8,516 bases of DNA from an uncultured Actinomycetes bacterium (GTDB taxonomy: Bacteria > Actinomycetota > Actinomycetes > Nanopelagicales > Nanopelagicaceae), in the NCBI GenBank assembly GCA_903852955.1, contig CAINSH010000093.1:1-8516 (forward strand), written 5' to 3'. A program made the position numbers and the translations under genes. Each line of letters opens with the position of its first letter. The stretch's first letter is position 1. A model generated the notes under the pieces. It was not told the DNA's origin. It did no database searches and saw nothing but the letters and a program-made list of their open reading frames with translations. Positions 5,223 through 8,516 of the stretch are shown here, piece by piece.

Positions 5223-5681
5223 CTACTTCTTTTTTGTATATCCCTTAGGGCAAACCGGCTTAAGGGCTGCGATCTTCTTAATTTTTTTTCCCTTAACGCA
5301 GGTAATCAACTTGTTTTTTAGCGCCGCATACTCAAGTTTGCCTAAAGTAACTTCGAACTCGCCAAATTCTTCAGATGCGTAGGCTTTTGTTGAGGCCACT
5401 TCGGTATTTGGGTCAACTAAGTTTTTTTCAATCATCGAGCGCACTTCAAGGAAATCGATAATCGCTGATTTGAGAATTGATGTAGATGAGGCGTCATTAA
5501 ACAGCTTTGGCTTAAGCGCCAAGAAACGTGCGTATTGCGTATCAAACATAGCTGCATATTTGACTTGTAGAACCGCCACTTCTTCAGCCCTGGTTGGTAC
5601 AACATCCTCTGCATAAACAGGGGCGGTTCCGCCAACAATGAATGAAGCAACTAGAACGAATAAGAGGCTGCGTAGTTTCAT
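5223..5681 (-). CDS. Secreted protein with basic two-cysteine C-terminal tail
   Basis: This 152-aa protein has a clear Sec signal peptide: MKLR, hydrophobic SLLFVLVASFIVGG, cleavage after VYA (22-24). The mature part is mostly helical, with many Ala, Lys and Glu (about 30-120), and no recognised domain. The last 27 residues are distinct: ITCVKGKKIKKIAALKPVCP (126-145), then KGYTKKK. Their pattern is C128, GK, basic run, KP, C144-P and GY plus lysines. I recall similar tails on exported proteins of freshwater actinobacteria, suggesting a shared surface-binding or sorting module; this is memory plus inference. No good ribosome-binding site precedes ATG at 5679-5681. The Pelota-like gene starts 41 bp after its stop, so they may share an operon. 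Confidence 0.75.
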   Translation of the reverse strand: MKLRSLLFVLVASFIVGGTAPVYAEDVVPTRAEEVAVLQVKYAAMFDTQYARFLALKPKLFNDASSTSILKSAIIDFLEVRSMIEKNLVDPNTEVASTKAYASEEFGEFEVTLGKLEYAALKNKLITCVKGKKIKKIAALKPVCPKGYTKKK

Positions 5682-5770
5682 AACTCAAAAATACTTTAAT
5701 AACCCCTTCTAATTGGCAAAAACTTATTCTTCTGAGTGATAGCGCTTGTGATTTAGATTATCCTTCACGC

Positions 5771-6697
5771 ATGGCACTTCACCCTCAAGTACGGGCATAC
5801 CTAGATCATGTAGAAATCAATAACCCTTTTCCAGAAAACCCTACTTTGCAACAAATTCGGGAAGATGTGTATGGATATATCCAATACGCAGGCCCTGCCT
5901 CTGATGAAGTATTGATTGAAAATACTTACTACACATCCCCAACTGCCGATATTCATGCAGTTATTTGGCGCCCAAAGAATGTGAAAGCTAATGCACCAGC
6001 CCTTGTTTATTTCCATGGTGGTGGCTGGATCTACAGTTTTCCTTTGCGATATTCAGTAGTGCTATCGAATATGGCTGCTGAGACTGGTTTCGTGATCATT
6101 GCAGTTAATTACCAAAAAGCACCTGAACATCAATTTCCTATTCCTTTTGATGATTGTTATGCAGGTTTACTGTGGGTCGCAAAGAATGCACAGATACTCG
6201 GAATCGATCCAACAAAAATTGGAGTTGGCGGCGATAGTGCAGGTGGAAACTTAGCCGCAGCCGTTGCTTTAAAAGCTGCCGAAACTGGCGACGTTAAATT
6301 GGCTTACCAGATGCTTATTTATCCTTGTATCGATACCAACTTTGAAACTGAATCTTATAAAGCACATGCCAAAGGTTTTGGGTTGCTTGCATCTGGCATG
6401 GAAAACGCTTGGCGCATTTATATTCCAGAAGAGCATCGGAACAATAAATTTGCTGTTCCAGGTCGTGCAACTACATTTAAGAATGTAGCTCCTGCAATTA
6501 TCGCTGTGGCTGAACACGATGTTTTGCGCGATGACGGCGCGAATTACGCGGCGGCTTTAGAAAAAGGTGGAGTTCCTGTTACTTTTAAGGAGTACCCAGG
6601 AATGATCCATGGCTTCTTTCAATATGGCGCCATGGTTGATGATGCGTACGCATTGCGCACTTGGCTTAGCCAGTCGATACAGAAAGCGGTGAATTAG
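5771..6697 (+). CDS. Alpha/beta hydrolase, hormone-sensitive-lipase (HSL) family esterase
   Basis: This 308-aa protein has the complete HSL signature. HGGGW (82-86) is the oxyanion hole. GDSAGG (154-159) carries nucleophile S156. AEHDVLRDDG (247-256) carries D250, and YPGMIHGF (275-282) carries H280. N-terminal residues 1-40 form the usual cap. It should hydrolyse short-chain carboxylic esters in the cytoplasm, and no signal peptide is visible. ATG at 5771 has no Shine-Dalgarno site. TAGATT (5754-5759), about 12 bases upstream, resembles a -10 box, so a leaderless or near-leaderless transcript is possible. The stop TAG (6695-6697) overlaps the GTG start of a TSUP transporter by one base, indicating co-translation. 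The true substrate cannot be told. Confidence 0.93.
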   Translation: MALHPQVRAYLDHVEINNPFPENPTLQQIREDVYGYIQYAGPASDEVLIENTYYTSPTADIHAVIWRPKNVKANAPALVYFHGGGWIYSFPLRYSVVLSNMAAETGFVIIAVNYQKAPEHQFPIPFDDCYAGLLWVAKNAQILGIDPTKIGVGGDSAGGNLAAAVALKAAETGDVKLAYQMLIYPCIDTNFETESYKAHAKGFGLLASGMENAWRIYIPEEHRNNKFAVPGRATTFKNVAPAIIAVAEHDVLRDDGANYAAALEKGGVPVTFKEYPGMIHGFFQYGAMVDDAYALRTWLSQSIQKAVN

Positions 6698-7434
6698 TGT
6701 TTGAAGCGCACACCCTCTTAGTTGCAGGTTTCTTGTTTCTTGGGGCAATTCTTTATACATCAGTTGGCCACGCAGGTGCTTCGGCATATATAGCGGTTAT
6801 GACGCTGTTTGATTTACCGCCAGTGGTAATTAAGCCAACTGCACTTACTCTCAATATTTTTGTATCTTCATACGCCTCTTTGCGCTACATAAGAGGTCAG
6901 TTATTTCATAAGGTTCTTTTCCTTTATTTAATTATCGGCTCAATTCCCGCCGCTTTTATCGGCGGTCGCATCAATCTGCCCAGCAATATTTACAAGCCAG
7001 TTATTGGAGTTCTGCTTCTGCTCTCAGGAGTCCGGTTTCTTATCCAGGCAATGCAAAATGAAAAACCTGCAACCGAGGTCAATAAGTCTCTAGCAATCTT
7101 TATCGGTGCATGTGTTGGGTTGTTATCAGGAATAACTGGCACGGGTGGAGGAATTTTTCTTTCTCCATTGATTATTTGGCTGGGTTGGGTTGGAGTGAGA
7201 CAGGCTAGCGGCACGGTTGCCGCATTTATCTTTGTAAATTCAGTAGCAGGATTGCTGGGAAATTTTCAGTCCACATCATCTTTGCCAAGCGAGCTTCCGA
7301 TTTTCCTAGTGGCAGTACTGCTTGGGGCGTTTATTGGTACGCGCTTTGGAATTAAGAGATTTTCATCCACTGGCGTAAAGCGCGCACTCGGATTCGTTCT
7401 TCTGATCGCTGGAGCTAAGTTCTTACTTGCTTGA
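6697..7434 (+). CDS. TSUP-family (TauE/SafE) anion transporter
   Basis: This 245-aa membrane protein has about eight membrane segments in two similar halves. The half-repeat signatures are SVGHAGASAYIAV (22-34) near the N terminus and GITGTGGGIFLSPLIIWLGW (145-164) in the second half. The latter precedes GVRQASGTVAAFIFVNSVAG (166-185), the family's conserved A(S)GT...N...G stretch. Known members export sulfite, sulfoacetate or other small organic anions; the substrate here is unknown. GTG at 6697-6699 overlaps the esterase stop as TAGTG, so translation is probably coupled to the esterase. This suggests that a released acid might be exported, which is inference. Its 3' end overlaps the opposite-strand aquaporin gene by 12 bp. 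Confidence 0.92.
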   Translation: MFEAHTLLVAGFLFLGAILYTSVGHAGASAYIAVMTLFDLPPVVIKPTALTLNIFVSSYASLRYIRGQLFHKVLFLYLIIGSIPAAFIGGRINLPSNIYKPVIGVLLLLSGVRFLIQAMQNEKPATEVNKSLAIFIGACVGLLSGITGTGGGIFLSPLIIWLGWVGVRQASGTVAAFIFVNSVAGLLGNFQSTSSLPSELPIFLVAVLLGAFIGTRFGIKRFSSTGVKRALGFVLLIAGAKFLLA

Positions 7435-8067
7435 TAAACCTTTTGCGATTCCAAGCCCTATTAATGCTCCAAGTACTTGGGCTAGAACAAATGCGGGCAC
7501 TGATCCAAGTTCAATGCCTGCAAATGAATCACTAAAGGTTCGTCCAATTGTTACCGCGGGATTGGCAAATGAAGTTGAACTAGTGAAAAAGTAGGCGCTG
7601 CCAATCCATGAAGCAACACTTACTGGGATTAACGTAAATTTTTCTTGGGAAACCAAGAGATTTATGATCAGAATCAAACCTGCAGTGGCAACAATTTCAC
7701 TTATAAACAAACTGCTTCCGGTGCGGTTTTTAGTCGCATTTTCTAAAATCGGATGCTCAAACATGGCATTTGCCAATGCTGCACCCGTTATGGCTCCCAA
7801 TAGTTGAACTAATAAATACTTCAATAAAAGCGCCAATGGAATTCGCTTTTGTATAAAGTCGATCAAGCTCACAACAGGATTGAAATGAGCACCGCTTATA
7901 GGAGCTAAAACTTGGATTAGCACCATTAATCCGAAAACAGTTGAAACCGTATTGATTAAAAGTTGTATTCCAACATCATCAGTCAGATTTGTAGCCATGA
8001 TTCCAGAGCCAATAACAATGGCAACCAGCAAAGCGGTGCCCAGAAATTCGGCAAATAGTTTTCTCAT
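7423..8067 (-). CDS. Atypical aquaporin / MIP-family channel
   Basis: This 214-aa protein has six membrane segments and two half-membrane loops of the MIP family. The first loop is SGAHFNPVV (58-66), with NPV (64-66) in place of NPA. The second is TSFANPAVTIGRTFSDSFAGI (165-185), with NPA at 169-171. The arginine normally directly after the second NPA is V172, and an Arg occurs at 176. FAEFLGTALLV (5-15) is the standard first-helix start. The changed selectivity region means that water, glycerol, arsenite or another small neutral solute cannot be chosen from sequence. ATG at 8065-8067 lacks a clear ribosome-binding site. The gene lies 24 bp after the FKBP gene, so it is probably co-transcribed. 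It overlaps the TSUP gene by 12 bp tail to tail. Confidence 0.9.
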   Translation of the reverse strand: MRKLFAEFLGTALLVAIVIGSGIMATNLTDDVGIQLLINTVSTVFGLMVLIQVLAPISGAHFNPVVSLIDFIQKRIPLALLLKYLLVQLLGAITGAALANAMFEHPILENATKNRTGSSLFISEIVATAGLILIINLLVSQEKFTLIPVSVASWIGSAYFFTSSTSFANPAVTIGRTFSDSFAGIELGSVPAFVLAQVLGALIGLGIAKGLSSK

Positions 8068-8091
8068 GGGTTCAATGTCTGTTTTAAATTT

Positions 8092-8499
8092 TTACTGAAC
8101 ACCGATGATGTCGACAACGAAAATGAGTGTTTCGTTTGGACCAATTGGGCCAGAACCATTTGGGCCATAGCCAAGATCAGATGGAATTACGAGTAAACGG
8201 CGCCCGCCTACTTTTGCACCAGGCAAGCCTTGCTGCCATCCTGCAATTACACCTGCAAGTGGGAAAGTTGCTGGCTGTCCACCTGACCACGATGATTCAA
8301 TAATTTTTCCATTAGACCAAGTCATTAATGTGTAATGAACCGTCAAAGTAGAAGAGGCCAATACTTCGGCGCCCGTTCCTACGATGATGTCTTGTGTTTC
8401 TAAAGTTGTTGGCGCAGTGCCAGTTGGCGCAGTAATTGTTGGTGCCTCGCCCGCATTAGCTGTTACTGCCGGCAAGCCTGAAGTTGATGATTCTGCCAC
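8092..8499 (-). CDS. FKBP-type peptidyl-prolyl cis-trans isomerase
   Basis: This 135-aa protein has a Thr/Ala/Pro-rich N-terminal stretch (1-30) followed by one FKBP domain. The domain runs through DIIVGTGAEV (37-46), LTVHYTLMTWSNGKIIESSW (52-71), FPLAGVIAGWQQGLPGAKVG (79-98), RRLLVIPSDLGYGPNGSG (100-117) and ETLIFVVDIIGV (123-134). Y56, V83-I84, W88, Y111 and F127 match the active-site pocket. It has no signal peptide from this start, so a cytoplasmic folding role is expected. GTG at 8497-8499 is preceded by GGAGG ten bases upstream, which supports this start. The frame stays open to the window edge, so a longer product with an N-terminal part outside the window cannot be excluded. The aquaporin gene follows 24 bp downstream. 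Confidence 0.9.
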   Translation of the reverse strand: MAESSTSGLPAVTANAGEAPTITAPTGTAPTTLETQDIIVGTGAEVLASSTLTVHYTLMTWSNGKIIESSWSGGQPATFPLAGVIAGWQQGLPGAKVGGRRLLVIPSDLGYGPNGSGPIGPNETLIFVVDIIGVQ

Positions 8500-8516
8500 T
8501 TTGTCTTTTCCTCCAC

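Noticed and set aside
5200..5382. Small plus-strand open frame beginning at 5200
   Set aside because: It is antisense to the secreted protein gene, has no ribosome-binding site and shows no protein features beyond chance hydrophobic runs.
1..8516. CRISPR arrays, insertion sequences, toxin-antitoxin or defence modules, riboswitches
   Set aside because: No regularly spaced repeats, transposase, paired toxin-antitoxin genes or recognisable riboswitch core was seen. The only nuclease has a signal peptide, which argues against intracellular defence.

Overview
The window looks like a compact, fairly low-GC actinobacterial chromosome. It best resembles the streamlined freshwater acI / Nanopelagicales type. 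The grounds are short or overlapping gene junctions, an actinobacterial-style small FKBP, a PhnB-like VOC protein, a DUF4345-like membrane protein, a tRNA gene without encoded CCA, and a secreted protein with a basic two-cysteine C-terminal tail that I recall from such genomes (memory, not checked). No phage, insertion sequence, CRISPR array or rRNA is visible. The genome-level assignment is inference.

Left part (1-1700): the 3' end of an unidentified plus-strand gene meets, stop codon on stop codon, a minus-strand secreted DUF1524/HNH nuclease. Two perfect palindromes lie side by side at this junction. A tRNA-Lys(CTT) follows, then a small ArsR-type winged-helix regulator 38 bp downstream, then a small protein resembling a dimeric alpha/beta-barrel fold.

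Middle (1671-3776): a 14-bp perfect hairpin acts as a bidirectional terminator between that barrel-like protein and a second, apparently distantly related one on the opposite strand. The second is the last gene of a three-gene minus-strand operon: small membrane protein, TMEM175-type potassium channel, barrel-like protein. All three genes carry the same CGGAGAG ribosome-binding motif. A further minus-strand membrane protein (DUF4345-like) has its own terminator. A 10-bp inverted repeat lies just upstream of its start, in a divergent intergenic region.

Right part (3777-8516): a stand-alone GyrI/AraC-effector-binding domain protein converges on a likely minus-strand operon of a secreted protein, a Pelota/eRF1-like protein and a PhnB-like VOC protein. 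Divergently, a hormone-sensitive-lipase-family esterase is translationally coupled (1-base stop/start overlap) to a TSUP-family anion transporter. The transporter overlaps tail to tail with an atypical aquaporin (NPV first motif, no arginine after NPA), which lies just downstream of an FKBP-type prolyl isomerase at the right edge.

I found no clear case for a large undescribed system. The most interesting items are the channel operon and its paralogue-like neighbour, the operator-like repeats, the secreted protein's C-terminal tail and the atypical aquaporin.
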